Source: Prionace glauca
Lineage: Eukaryota; Chordata; Chondrichthyes; Carcharhiniformes; Carcharhinidae
Length of the DNA: 64,000 nucleotides
Assembly (NCBI GenBank): GCA_037974335.1
Contig: CM075729.1
Span: 92,170,592 to 92,234,591 of the forward strand
Reading direction: 5' to 3'
Shown here: positions 52,082 through 62,738 of the stretch, piece by piece
Numbering within the stretch: the first letter of the stretch is position 1
Layout: each line of letters begins with the position of its first letter
The notes under the pieces: generated by a model
Databases searched by the model: none
The model's input: the letters and a program-made list of their open reading frames with translations, nothing else
Told to the model about the DNA's origin: nothing
Program-made: the position numbers and the translations under genes

Positions 52082-52210
52082 GACCCCGAGGTCCCTCTGC
52101 ACCATAGCATGCTGCAGCTTTTCTCCTTTTAAATAATAATCCCTCCTACTATTATTTCTACCAAAGTGGATTACCTTGCGTTTGCACAACTGATAGAGCT
52201 CCATCCAAGT
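51384..52210 (-). repeat. LINE-A 3' end
   Basis: Antisense tail to polymerase C-terminus. Frame 51866-52204 reads KVIHFGRNNSRRDYYLKG then HESQKPSLQVQQV. Confidence 0.9.
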
Positions 52211-52690
52211 GGCATGATATTTTTTGTTATGAATTGCACATTTACTGATGCAATACTGATTACTGAGTCATGATGGAATCCTATTGCTGTGGCATGTGTT
52301 CTGACAGCGGGACAGGAAACGAGGAGATAACCCGCATGGAGGCTGCTTACACATAGTCACTGATGTATTTCATGTATTCCAACCATTTAGCTACGCGTGG
52401 CCAGCTGTGTGTGGCAGAAGTGAGCAGGTTTTCACCTACCAGGCCGTTTCCTCATTTTCGAAGGTCCAGGGCACCATATTTGAATGCCAGGCATCTGCTC
52501 CTCTGGCCTGTCTGAGAGGAGCGCTTTGAATTTAAACTGCTGCCACTTCTTCCCTAGCTGTCACGGTCTGATCCCTGGAGTTCCAGGCACCAACCCCTCT
52601 GCCCCCTCTCCTCCTTCACCATCCCAACCTCCTCAGTCACCTTTGACCTCTCTGCTTACGAAGCCAGTTTCAGTCGTGACATCAACAAAC
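52211..52690. other. Unassigned spacer, C-rich
   Basis: A pyrimidine-rich tract at 52560-52650. No exon or repeat was recognised. Confidence 0.4.
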
Positions 52691-52860
52691 CCACCTGATT
52701 CACTGATGTCCTTCAGGGAAGGAAATCTGCCATCCTTACCCGGTCTGGCCTACATGTGACTCCGGACCACAGCAATGTTGTTGACTGTGGACGGCCCTCA
52801 AGGGCAATAAGGGATGAGCAACAGTACTTGCCAGTGACAACAGCATTCTGGAAATTAAAT
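52691..52860 (+). repeat. SINE-T body and tail
   Basis: GATTCACTGATGTCCTTCAG, CTACATGTGACTCCGGACC and AATAAGGGATGAGCAACAG in order, then an A/T tail. Confidence 0.85.
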
Positions 52861-53016
52861 AAAATAAATCTCTCCGGAAGTTACTTGAATGATCTATGGG
52901 TGCCTCCAGAAGGGAGAGACCCATAAAAGACAATGAAACGAGAGATGTTTTCAAAGATTTCTGTAGCATTTGCTAACAAGGGAAACCTGCTTCATAGGTC
53001 CTCAGTAGATATCTAC

Positions 53017-53354
53017 ATAGAACCCTACAGTGCAGAAACAGGCCCTTCGGCCCATCGAGTCTGCACCGAACACAATCCCACCCAGACCCTATCCCCATAT
53101 CCCGACACATTTACCTGCTAATCCCTCTAACCTACACATCCCAGGACACTAAGGGTCAATTTTTAGCATTGCCAATGAACCTAACCCGCACATCTTTGGA
53201 CTGTGGGAGGAAACCGGAGCACCCGGAGAAAACCCACGCAGACACGAGGAGAATGTGCAAACTCCACACAGGCAGTGACCCGAGCCAGGAATCGAACCCA
53301 GGACCCTGGAGCTGTGAAGCAGCAGTGCTAACCACTGTGCTACCGTGCCGCCCC
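53017..53354 (-). repeat. V-SINE, complete, young
   Basis: Minus-strand tail, core and head ending CTACCGTGCCGCCCC. Confidence 0.93.
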
Positions 53355-54337
53355 TTTATGGTACAGTTTTGATCTGTGGGTCCAAAGTGTATTATTCTGC
53401 ACAGTTTGGTTAGAATGTTAAGGAGGCCTCCATCTGCCATATTCTGGGGAGGTGGGACTGGGTTGGTATCAGGCTTGCTGCTTCTAGGGGTAGGCCCAAG
53501 GCCGCGATGGGGATGGGTGATTAGCAATGTCAGCAGACAAGAACACCTACCTTTGTTTACTGAGACATCAATCCAGTTGTAATGAGGAATGCCAGCCACT
53601 CAGCCCTCACCTCCACCCTCCTATTCTTGCCAGGCCCCTTCACAATCCCTACTGCCCCTCATACCCAGGGTTTGGATTTTATTTTTAGGTTTTAGTGTGC
53701 TTAGTTTAATTGTCCAATTTATGTTAGCACGTTTGCCCTCAGTTACTGACCACAACTTCAGGATTACAATCTTGGGCAGGTTGACGTGGAAATCCCAGAG
53801 CTAAAATCTGTCCTTTGGTTTTCAAAGGTGGACCAGCATGTTGTACACCCCCCCCACACCTGCCCTCCCCACCCCTCGCTACAACCCCCACCCCTCCCCA
53901 ACTCCACAACCACCACCCTCCACAATCACCCCACCCGCATCTCCCGAGATCCAGCACTGATTGAAAGCAGTCAGAGCCTCAATGTTCCCGATCCCACACT
54001 TCTGTTAGAAACTTCTTAAACAAGTACGCCCTGTTCAATCGAGTGTAGCTGGGTTTTTAATGGCAATACAATTCATTGTTAATGCACAACAGAACTCATC
54101 CTAAAAAGTCACAATTTTGCTGTATCATTTCACAATTGCTCCATTAAACTGATTTTTTTTCCTGAATTTTGTGAATAGGAAGTTTTTTCAGAATATTTTA
54201 GCTTCTATCTTCATCCTCTACATCTATCCCAATGTTTTTGTTTCCCTCGATTTAAATAATTTTCAAGTGATCATTTTATTGTTGTTTTGTTTCCTCTTTT
54301 TGTGTCAGCCCAGGTTTGGTTGATAATGCTGACCCCA
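53355..54337. other. Spacer with C-rich low-complexity run, no gene seen
   Basis: 53848-53945 is a poly-C/CCA-rich tract. T-rich sequence follows at 54140-54300. There is no repeat family or exon. Confidence 0.45.
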
Positions 54338-54625
54338 TAGAATACCAGCAATGCAGAAGGAGTCCAATTGGCCCATCGAGTCTGCACTGACCCTTTGAAA
54401 GAACATCCCGTCCAGTCCCACTCCCCCAGCACCAATCCCCATCCCCATAACACTGCACAATTAGCATGGCGAATTCACTTAACCTGCACATCTTTAGACT
54501 GTGCAAGGAACCTGCAAAGATATGGGGAGAACATAAAAAGTCCACACTGACAGTGACCAAAGGTCAGAATTGAACTTGGGTCCCTGGCATTGTAAGGCAG
54601 CAGTGCTAACCACTGTGTCACCAAT
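54338..54625 (-). repeat. V-SINE
   Basis: Minus-strand tail, decayed core and head ending AACCACTGTGTCACC. Confidence 0.85.
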
Positions 54626-54851
54626 CAATGTTCTACTCTCAACTTCCATACCAAGGCCTAAGTGGAAAAATCAATGCTAGTAATATAGTGAAGTAACGCT
54701 GCACTCTAAGAGGTGTTTTGAATGCAAGAATGTTGGATGGAGAATTGTGATTGTGACGGTTTAATCCCAGCAACTTTCAGTTTCTTTCCTGTTTTCAATC
54801 TTGTCACTCGAGAGATTCCAGATCAAACTGATCATTTTCAAATGATTGATC

Positions 54852-54945
54852 ATTGGATTTGAATCCAATCTTCTGCTGATGTGTCATTGATTGACAGGCC
54901 AAGCGGCCAATCAGGACTATCACTTGGTGAAATGCAGCCAATCAG
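54852..54945. promoter_or_regulatory. Cluster of CCAAT motifs
   Basis: The palindrome ATTGGATTTGAATCCAAT (54852-54869) is followed by CCAATCAG at 54907-54914 and again at 54938-54945, about 31 bases apart, in repeat-free DNA downstream of the Ig C exon. The role is unknown: 3' regulatory element, or promoter of something unseen. Confidence 0.35.
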
Positions 54946-55006
54946 CTGATGGGGAGGTGGGACATTTCCAAAGCACTCACCAGACATATACTGAATATTC
55001 TTAATG

Positions 55007-55529
55007 TTTATTACCTTTTACACATTGACATTGACAGAAAAAAGACTTGAATAAACAGCCCAGCCAGAGGAAGCTGGAGAAATTCACAGGGAGAATGGAG
55101 GTTTATTAAAACACTTGTGGAGATTTTCTCAATAACATGAGAATCCTGTCCCTTTAAACAGTGACTAAAGCTTCAATTGTAACTGCAGGGTGAGCAGGAA
55201 GGAGGTCTGGTTTACTGAAGCAGATACTTCAGAGGGTCACATTATTTCTGTACAGCTGACAGTCTTCATCATCTTCGAGAGGTTTTACTTGTGATCACAA
55301 ATCCCCATCAAACACTCCCAGTGAAGGAAAAGCATGGGGTTAATACAGAGTAAAGCTCCCTCTACAATATCCCAACAATGTTCTTTAACCCCTGACCCTC
55401 AGAAGTGTCTCAGACTCAGTCCCGAGAAGGAAGAGAGTTGTAATTCAATGCTGACAGTGACCTTTGCCCTCCCAGCTCACCCCTGTTCTATTCCAAGTTG
55501 TGTCTCCTCTGTGGACTGTCTCTAACACT
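55007..55529 (-). other. Ig light-chain 3' UTR with poly(A) signals
   Basis: Follows the C-exon stop on the minus strand. AATAAA (minus strand) occurs at 55102-55107 and at 55007-55012. Either could end the mRNA. No repeat interrupts it. Confidence 0.6.
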
Positions 55530-55858
55530 CTAGGCACATTCTGAACTCCTGACACTCTTGCTGAGGGGAGAGGAGAGGCTCACGTGGGTGAGGGCACAGG
55601 AGAAGCGAGCGTTGGACTCCCAGTCGGAGCCAGAGAGGGTCAGCAGGCTGCTGACGCTGTAGGTGTTGTCCGAAGCTCGCAGGTAGTTGCTGGTCTGAAC
55701 CCCGTTGGAAATGGCTGCACCATCCTTCTTCCACTTCACCTCCACCTCATCGGGATAGAAGTGATCGGCAAGGCACACCAGGGTGGCAGTGCCCTTGGTC
55801 TTGACCTCCTCCGGGGAGGGGGGCAGCAGGGTCAGCGTGGGTTGTGAATTCTCACGGG
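55530..55858 (-). CDS. Immunoglobulin light-chain constant domain exon
   Basis: The minus-strand acceptor TTCTCTTCCAG ends at 55859. Exon 55858-55530 encodes 108 codons plus TAG after two bases of a split codon. It is a C1-set Ig domain: LTLLPPSPEE strand A, VCLADHFYP with Cys28, VEVKWKKDG (Trp42), GVQTSNYL, TYSVSSLLTL and FSCALTH with Cys87. The Cys28-Cys87 spacing is normal for the intradomain bond. Cys107 in the final SSECA is the usual link to the heavy chain. The protein pairs with heavy chain in secreted or B-cell surface antibody. The opening phase fits the J donor at 62392. The isotype cannot be settled by eye. Confidence 0.95.
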
Positions 55859-56029
55859 CTGGAAGAGAAGAGAAGGAATTTTAATCACTAACATTTTCAG
55901 GGTTTTCAACATCCCGAATATTAACTGGGATCAAATCAATGTTTCAATGTTGCAGAATTCCAGAAATCTATTCCAGGGAACTGTTTTAACCAGTACAAAA
56001 CAATCCCAACAAGAAAACAGACAGTTCTG

Positions 56030-56740
56030 GCCAATTTTTGAGAATGAATCTGGGCACCTGGAAGATGTATCAGTCGGAGAGCACTTGGGTAATAGTGATC
56101 ATAATACAGTTAACGATTTAGAGTACTTATGGAAAAGAGGAAAGATCGATCAAGAGTAAAAGCTTTAAATTGGGAAAAGACCAATTTCAATAAACTGGGG
56201 ATTTGACAAAATGAACCGGAAACAGCAATCTGAAGGTAAATCAGTGTCGGAGCAGTGGGAGGATACTCAAGCTGGAGATAGAGTTCAGAAAAAATATTTT
56301 CACACAAAGCAGTAGCGTGGGACATTGCAAAGAGGATAATTAAAGAAAGAATAGGGCTGATTAGAAGCAAACGGTAACTTGTTTGTGGAGCGGGAAGACA
56401 CAGAGATGGTCCTTAATAAATAATTTGTATCTGTTTTCACAAATGAGAGGGCCAAAGCTGACACTGTAGTTCAGGAGGGGAGGGATTGTGAACTAATTAA
56501 TGGGATAATGATAGTGAGAGAGGAGGAATTAATGTGTTTAATCATCTTTGAAAGTGGAGAAGTACCCAGGCACAGGTGAAATGTATCCCAGGATGCGAAG
56601 GGAAGCACAGGAAGAAATAGCAGAGACTCTGACCATTAGTTTCCAATCTTCTCTGGCTTCAGGTGTGGTGTGGGTGGACTGGAGGATGGGTAATGCTGTA
56701 CCATTGTTTAAAATTAAAAGCTGATGGGATCCGAGGGAAA
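56030..56740 (+). repeat. Old CR1-like LINE fragment
   Basis: Sense blocks from the endonuclease-RT junction (CACTTGGGTAATAGTGATCA; CCAGGCACAGGTGAAATGTA; GTACCATTGTTTAAAATTAA). It is decayed and antisense to the Ig gene. Confidence 0.7.
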
Positions 56741-57414
56741 GTGACAAGTTGGTTTTTAAATTCGTTCAGTGTCTTGTGGTAAAGGTTTGATTTGAAGCTG
56801 GTTAAATCATTTTACAATGTTGCTGAAACGTCTGTAAAGAAGCTTTCAACAAATTCAGCACTGAAATGGTTAATAGTGAGAGTATTTAAAGACACAGTGT
56901 CCCTTTAACAGAATATTATCCAGTCAGGAAGCTGGAACTATTGCTCAGTCTGTCTGGGGGAAACAGGTTGAGCATCAACAAACCTCAGATCACACACAGA
57001 TCAGGAGAACTTTATCCAAGAACATTGGAGCAGACTTGGATCAACACACTTCACACAGGATTCCCATTGGCTGGTGTAGAAGCTTCCAGATTTCATTTCA
57101 AACCTTACTGCCCAGCACTGGGCTGAGGGAAGGGTGAGGCTAGAATTAGTCTCAGTGTCCAGGGATCGGACAGGGTCACTGCTCCGAATGACCCCTGGAT
57201 GTTGCGAGTGTGTGGACAATGGGCGAGGATCAGGAATCTCCAACTTCAAAGACAGAATTACATTTCTATAGCACCTGTCACCACCATCTCAGGAGTGGGA
57301 TTTGAAGCATCAGTCTGTTTCTGTGGATTCTCTGCTGCTTTCAGTTCAATGAAGAGTGCAGGAGGACATGGCAGGAGCAACAACAGACATACTGAAAAAT
57401 GAGGTGTTAACCTG
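56741..57414. other. J-C intron spacer
   Basis: Mostly single copy. A small SINE-D tail piece (ACATTTCTATAGCACCTGTC) lies at 57258-57300. No exon is seen on the minus strand. Confidence 0.45.
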
Positions 57415-58195
57415 GTGAAGCTACAACACAGAGACTGTGTACCAAACAGCAGAAGCAGCAAGTGATAGACAGAGTTAAACCATCCCACAGCCAATGGATC
57501 AGATCTAAGCTCTGCAGTCCTGTCACATCCAGCCGTGAATGGTGGTGGACAATTAAACAACTCACTGGAGGAGGAGGCACCACAAATATCCCCATCCTCA
57601 ATGATGGAGGAACTCAGCACATCAGTACAAAAGATAAGGCTGAAGCATTTGCAGCAATCTTCAGCCAGAAGTTCCGAGTGGATGATCCATCTTGACCTCC
57701 TCCGGAGGTCCTGAAGACTTGTGCTCCAGAACTTTCTGTATCCCTAGCCAAGCTGTTCCAGTACATCTACAACACTGGCATCAACCCAACATTGTGATAA
57801 ATTACCCGGTTATGAACTGTGCACAAAAACAGGACAAATCCATCCGCACAATAACCACCCCATCAGTCTACTCTCGATCATCAGCAATGTGATCTGAACA
57901 TATCCAGAGCGATACCAAGCAGCACTTACTCAGCAATAATCTGCTCACTGACACTCAGTTTGTGTTCCTCCAGGGTCACTCAGTTCCTGACCTCATTACA
58001 GCCTTGGTTCAAACATAGAGAAAAGAGCTGACCTCCAGAGGTGAGGTGAGAGTGACTGCCCTTAACATCAAGGCAGCATTTGAGCAAATGTGGCATCAAG
58101 GAGCCCTCACAAAACTGGGGCCAATGGGAATCAGGAAGAAACTCTCCGCTGGTTGGAGTTATACCTGGCACAAAGGAAGATGGTTGTTGTTTGGG
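57415..58195 (+). mobile_element. LINE-B, linker and RT N-part
   Basis: Blocks such as GGTGGTGGACAATTAAACAA, TCAGCACATCAGTACAAAAG and CAGTTCCTGACCTCATTACAG are sense LINE-B, ending in the RT near 58195. Frames are broken. Confidence 0.75.
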
Positions 58196-59566
58196 ATTTA
58201 ACTCTACAATCTATATTAATGAGCTGGATGAAGGGAATGAGAGTAATGTCTCTAAACTTGCTGATAATAAAATGAAAAGTAGAAAGCAAGTTGTGAGGAG
58301 GATACAGAGTCTGAAAAGCAATAGAGATAGGTTCAGTGAGTGGGAAAACATTGACAGATGGAGAATAATGTGGGAAAATGTGAGGTTGTCCACCTTGGCA
58401 GGAGGATATGGAATTTAATGTTGGCAAGTGTGAGGTGGTCCACTTTGGTAGGAGGAATGGTAGGAAGGACTATTACTTACGGGGCGAAAAACTGCAGCAG
58501 GCGACGGTGCAGAGGGACCTCGGGGTCCTTGTGCATGAGTCGCAAAAACCCAGCTTGCAGGTGCAGCAGGTGGTCAGGAAGGCGAATGGGATGCTGGCCT
58601 TCATAGCGAAGGGGATTGAATATAAAAGTAGGGAGGTCTTGCTGCAGCTGTATAGGGCATTGGTGAGGCCGCAGCTGGAGTACTGTGTGCAGTTTTGGGC
58701 GCCACACCTGCGCAAGGATGTTTTGGCCCTGGAGGGAGTGCAGAGGAGGTTTACTCGGCTGATACCGGAGTTGAGGGGATTGAGCTATGAGGAGAGGCTG
58801 AATAAACTAGGCTTGTACTCGTTAGAGTTTAGAAGAATGAGGGGAGATCTCATTGAGACGTATAAGATGATGAATGGGATGGATAGGATAGAGGTGGAGA
58901 GACTGTTCCCGCTCAAAAAAGACAGTAGGACTAGGGGGCACAGCCTCAAGATAAAGGGGGGGGCGGTTTAGAACAGAGTTGAGGAGGAACTTCTTCACTC
59001 AAAGGGTGGTGAATCTCTGGAATTCTCTGCCCGTTGAAGTGATGGAGGCTGCCTCGCTAAATATTTTTAAGAAACGGGTTGATGGGTTTTTGATAAGAGA
59101 AGGGATTAAGGGTTATGGGGAGAGGGCGGGAAGGTGGAGCTGAGTCACGACAGATCAGCCATGATCTTATTGAATGGCGGGGCAGGCTCGAAGGGCCAGA
59201 TGGCCTACTCCTGCTCCTATTTCTTATGTTCTTATGTTCTTATAGAGCAGAATACTAGTAAACTGGAGAGATTCTCTTGAGTGATCTGGGTGTCTTTGCA
59301 TCCAGGAACAGCAAGAAATTAGGAAGGCAAATGGAATGTTACTCTTCATTCCAATGAGAATGAGTATAAAAGGAGAGATATTTTGCTACAGCACATTGGG
59401 AAAATCACACTTAGAATATTGTGGACACTTAGGGTCTCCTTACTTAAGGAAAGATATAGGAGAATTGGAAAGAGTTCAGAGATGGTTCACTCGGCTGATT
59501 CCACCGAGTAAGGGATTGTCTTATGAGGAAAGCTTGAGCAAGTTGGGCCGATACTCATTGGAGTAG
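58196..59566 (+). repeat. Old CR1-like LINE split by LINE-A
   Basis: The left part 58196-58404 (TCTATATTAATGAGCTGGATG, GAAAATGTGAGGTTGTCC) and right part 59246-59566 (GAATATTGTGGACACTTAGGG, frame 59336-59566) flank the LINE-A insert and are in the correct order. Confidence 0.8.
58405..59245 (+). mobile_element. LINE-A 3' end, young copy nested in an older LINE
   Basis: Frame 58408-58971 (187 aa) is clean from MEFNVGKCEVVHFGRRNG to the GGAV region. A run of eight Gs then shifts the frame before the C-terminal block. Tail TTCTTATGTTCTTATG. Nearly identical to copies at 4600-5428 and 17503-18029. Confidence 0.92.
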
Positions 59567-59637
59567 AACTTATTCCACCACCTCAGCACCATCTTCACCA
59601 GGGCAATTAGGGATGGGTGATAAATGCTAGTCTGCAT

Positions 59638-60275
59638 AGAATCACAGAAAATAGGAACAGGAATAGGCCATTAGGCCCTTTGAGCCTGTTCCACTCTTCA
59701 TCATGATCATGGCTGATCATCCAATCAGGAGCCAGATCCTGTCTTCCTCTCCAAATTCTTTCATCTTATTCACCCCAAGAGCTAAATCGAACTCTTTCTT
59801 GAAAACGTACAATATTTTGCCCTCAACTGTTTTCTGTGATAGTGAATTCCACAGGTTTACCTCTCACTGGGTGAAGGAATTTCTCCTGACCTCAATCTTA
59901 AAGGGTTTACCCCATATTCTCAGACTATGATGCCTCAAACTGGACGCTCCCAGCATTGGGAACATGCTTCCTGGATCAGCCTATCGAGTCTGATCAACTC
60001 TTTCCCCATAACCCCATGTATTTACCTCACTATTCCCCCTAACCTGTTAGAATTTTATAAGTCTCCATGAGTTGTTTCCTCATTCCTCTGAACTCCAATG
60101 AACATAAGTCTGAACCAACTCAATCTCTCCTCATACATCTGTCCCATTACAACAGGAATCAGTCTAGGATACCTTCTCTGCACTCCCTCTAGAGCAAAAA
60201 TATCCTTCCTGAGATAGGGAGACCAAAACTGCGCACAATATTCCCAGTGCTGCCTCACCAAAGCCCTGTATAGGT
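59638..60275 (-). repeat. CR1-like LINE 3' fragment
   Basis: Antisense tail (GGCCATTAGGCCCTTTGAGC) to C-terminal frame 60055-60261 (WEYCAQFWSPYLRKD). Confidence 0.8.
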
Positions 60276-60289
60276 CAGAATTATGAAGA

Positions 60290-60425
60290 CACAGAGCAGA
60301 TACGAAGGAACTATTCCCCTTTTAGCAGTCGATTCAATAACTAGGGAGCACAGATTTAATTTCAGAAACAGAAGATTTTGAGGGGTTGGAGGAAAAACAC
60401 TTTCACTCAGAGGGTGTTGGGAATC
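60290..60425 (+). repeat. CR1-like LINE C-terminal fragment
   Basis: Sense block (AACTAGGGAGCACAGATTTA, TTCACTCAGAGGGTG). Confidence 0.65.
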
Positions 60426-60429
60426 TGGA

Positions 60430-60568
60430 AGGTTCCACACACCTGACAAAGAAACAGTGTTTCTGAAAGCTTGTGGGTTGACTATCAAATAAACTGGTTG
60501 AACTTTAACCTGGTCTTGCGAGACTTCTTAATGTCTATCCCAGTCCAACGCCGGTAACTCCACATCAC
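60430..60568 (+). repeat. P-repeat 3' end, diverged
   Basis: ACACACCTGACAAAG through GAAAGCTTGTGGG to CGCCGGTAACTCCACATCAC. Confidence 0.8.
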
Positions 60569-60705
60569 ACCAGAATGGTGTCAGGGACTTCTTCAAACAG
60601 AAAATAGAAATGCAGATAGAAAAAATGCCTAAGGCTAAACTTTAATCTCCTGTTGTTACGGAGACAATGGAGACTGATTGTCACATCCTGGCAGACATCC
60701 AAAAC

Positions 60706-60843
60706 TCTCCATTCACTTGACAAAGAGGCAGCCCCCTCGAAAGCTTGTGAGAATATTATCAAATAAATCGGTTGGACTAAAACCTGGTGTTGTCAGACTT
60801 TTTACTGTGTTTACGCCAGTCCAACGCCGGCATACCCACATCA
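60706..60843 (+). mobile_element. P-repeat 3' end with a 13-base target duplication
   Basis: 5'-truncated at CTCTCCATTCAC and ending at the family 3' end. AGACATCCAAAAC flanks it at 60693-60705 and 60844-60856. This shows LINE-type insertion of the family. Confidence 0.88.
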
Positions 60844-60892
60844 AGACATCCAAAACCCATCTCTTGTTGAGTTATATCCCAAAATGGAGGAA

Positions 60893-61138
60893 CTTCTTCA
60901 CTCAAAGGGTGGTGAATCTCTGGAATTCTCTGCCCGTTGAAGTGGTGGAGGCTGCCTCGCTAAATATATTAAGTCACGGGTAGATAGGTTTCTGATAGAC
61001 AAGAGAATTAAGGGTTATGGGGAGAAAGCGGGAAAGTGGAACTGAGCCACTTCAGATCAGCCATGATCTTATTGAATGGTGGGGCAGGCTCGAAGGGCTA
61101 GATGGCCTACTCCTGCTCCTATTTCTTATGTTCTTACA
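60893..61138 (+). mobile_element. LINE-A 3' end, short
   Basis: AACTTCTTCACTCAAAGGG to TTCTTATGTTCTTAC. Confidence 0.9.
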
Positions 61139-61277
61139 TTCAAAGTAAACTGATTCTGGGTGAAAGACATGTTTGTTTGTTACATTTCAGGAAACAACAG
61201 GGAAATGGGTTAAAATTCCAACTGTATCCCTGAGCTGTGTGTACTGGTGCTGGGGTGACAGAATGTGAGTTGAGACA

Positions 61278-61585
61278 TTTTTCGGGGTGCTCCAGTTTCC
61301 TCCCCCATTCCAAAGGTCTGCAGGTTAGATGGATTGGCCATGCTAAATTACCCCGAGTGTGTTCTTTAGGTGGGTTAGCAATGGTAAATGTGCAGGGTTA
61401 CAGGGAGCCTGGGTTAGAAGATCTTTTGGAGAATCGGGTGAAAAGATTTCCCTCACGTCTCTCAAAATCTGCTGCCTCTGTGATTAAGGGGAAAAGTTTC
61501 CTCATATCTACCCTATCTCTGTCCCTCGTAATTCTGTCAATGGACTGAATAGCCTCCTCCTGCACTGTAGGGATTCAATGGCTAA
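61278..61585 (+). repeat. V-SINE pieces around a LINE scrap
   Basis: V core at 61278-61420 and tail at 61540-61585 (CCTCCTGCACTGTAGGGATTC). Between them are about 120 bases that look like decayed CR1 C-terminus. Confidence 0.65.
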
Positions 61586-62392
61586 TAAAAAACTACATGG
61601 ACTGTGTAAGGTTTCCACAGGTGAAGGGATCCATTTTAAATGGACCCTGTTGTGACCAATCGAAGGCGGGATTCCAGCTGATTACTCCTCACCCAGGAGC
61701 AAAACAAAATTGAGATCTGGTTCAGGAAGTTAACAAATGAGGGAGCCTGTCTGAGGACTGGTCACAATGTGTACACAGCAAGATCCCACACACAGCAATG
61801 AGAACAATCAGCATTGGATCGAGGATAAATATTGGATTGAACTCATCCCAAAGAGAAAGTAACAGAGTCTCCCCAAAAGCCTGGAACACTGAAGCCACTG
61901 GATTGTGAGCCCTGCTGTGGCTGTTTGTCATCAGAACTTCAGCAAGAGATAAGCAGGGAGTGGAGAGAGCAGAGTGAAAGCTGGGGCAGGTGGCACCTCG
62001 GTGTCTGACTGTGCTGCTGCTGTGATCAGTTATATCAGAGAGTGAGACAGAGAGTTCAACTTCACATCAAACTCTGCCTGTGTGTGTCACACTGAGACTG
62101 ACAGGAGTCTAGAGAGTGATTTCACTCCATGCTGCAGGAATGTGAACACAGTCTGCAAACGTCCAGATCTCCTCCACACGGTGGGTAAAAGCTGCTTACT
62201 TATATCTTGCTGCTTAAAGGGGGGAATGGAAGGAAAGAAATACAGCTGGACTCCCTGTTCTACACAGTGTTCTTCAATCAACCATTTCATTGACTGCAGC
62301 TTCCTCACTAACACCTTCAACTCTTCAGTATTTGTGTTTGAGAAAGTTTCAGCATTGAAAGGGTTAATAACGGAGGATTGGGCTTTACTTAC

Positions 62393-62427
62393 TCAGTCTG
62401 AGTTTGGTTCCTTTACCGAACGTAAAG
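62393..62427 (-). CDS. Immunoglobulin light-chain J segment
   Basis: The minus strand from 62427 reads C then FTFGKGTKLRL (12 codons with the split one), the F-G-x-G-T signature of J segments. It ends with one base (A) before the splice donor GTAAGT. Joined to the C exon, the split codon is A+CC (Thr) and the reading is LRL-T-RENSQP, in frame with the constant domain. A recombination signal with a 23-base spacer lies directly on its 5' side. It is germline, not pre-joined to a V. Confidence 0.93.
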
Positions 62428-62466
62428 CACACTGACAGCTTCCAGTGGAGGAGCTGTACAAAAACC
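62428..62466 (-). other. Recombination signal sequence, 23-bp spacer (J side)
   Basis: On the plus strand, heptamer CACACTG (62428-62434; consensus CACAGTG, one change, invariant CAC kept next to the coding end), a spacer of exactly 23 bases (62435-62457) and nonamer ACAAAAACC (62458-62466, exact consensus). RAG1/RAG2 would pair it with a 12-spacer V signal. Confidence 0.94.
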
Positions 62467-62738
62467 TCTGTCTCTGACTCACTCACTCACTCATCTTTCT
62501 CTCTCACTCTTTCTCTCTCTCTGTTTCTCTCAATATCTCTGTGTTTTGTTGGGAGAGTTGAGAATTCTAATTTGAGATGATAAATCTTTCAGCTGCTCTT
62601 CATATGTGGACATGGAGAGTAAGAGAGAAACTCGAGGACTTCAGCGAGCGGTGGACACCACAGGGACTGGAGTGTGTAGTGGACAGTGCAAATAATTTGT
62701 CCAGTTTCCTTTCTTGTATTTATTAAATATTATATAAA
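62467..62738. other. Spacer 5' of J
   Basis: A (CTCT)-rich run at 62475-62530. No V segment or 12-spacer signal was found here. Confidence 0.5.

Larger units (their letters stand above)
55859..62392 (-). other. J-C intron of the Ig light chain, 6.5 kb
   Basis: Runs from the donor A|GTAAGT (GT at 62392-62391) to the acceptor at 55859-55860. It has been filled by LINE, SINE and P-repeat inserts. About 0.8 kb next to the J (61590-62390) and about 170 bases next to the C remain repeat-free. Confidence 0.8.

Noticed and set aside
53169-53372. ORFs reading HPEKTHADTRRMCKLHTGSD-like peptides, here and at many sites
   Set aside because: These are translations of the V-SINE core, which is noncoding.
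55584-55847. Plus-strand ORF over the Ig C exon
   Set aside because: It is the reverse-frame shadow of the constant domain.
61722-61931. Minus-strand ORF with a hydrophobic stretch, considered as a leader or membrane exon
   Set aside because: It lies inside the J-C intron, lacks flanking splice sites in phase and matches no Ig part.
62082-62435. 117-codon + ORF
   Set aside because: It overlaps the J segment and its intron flank on the other strand. Nothing recognisable is encoded.
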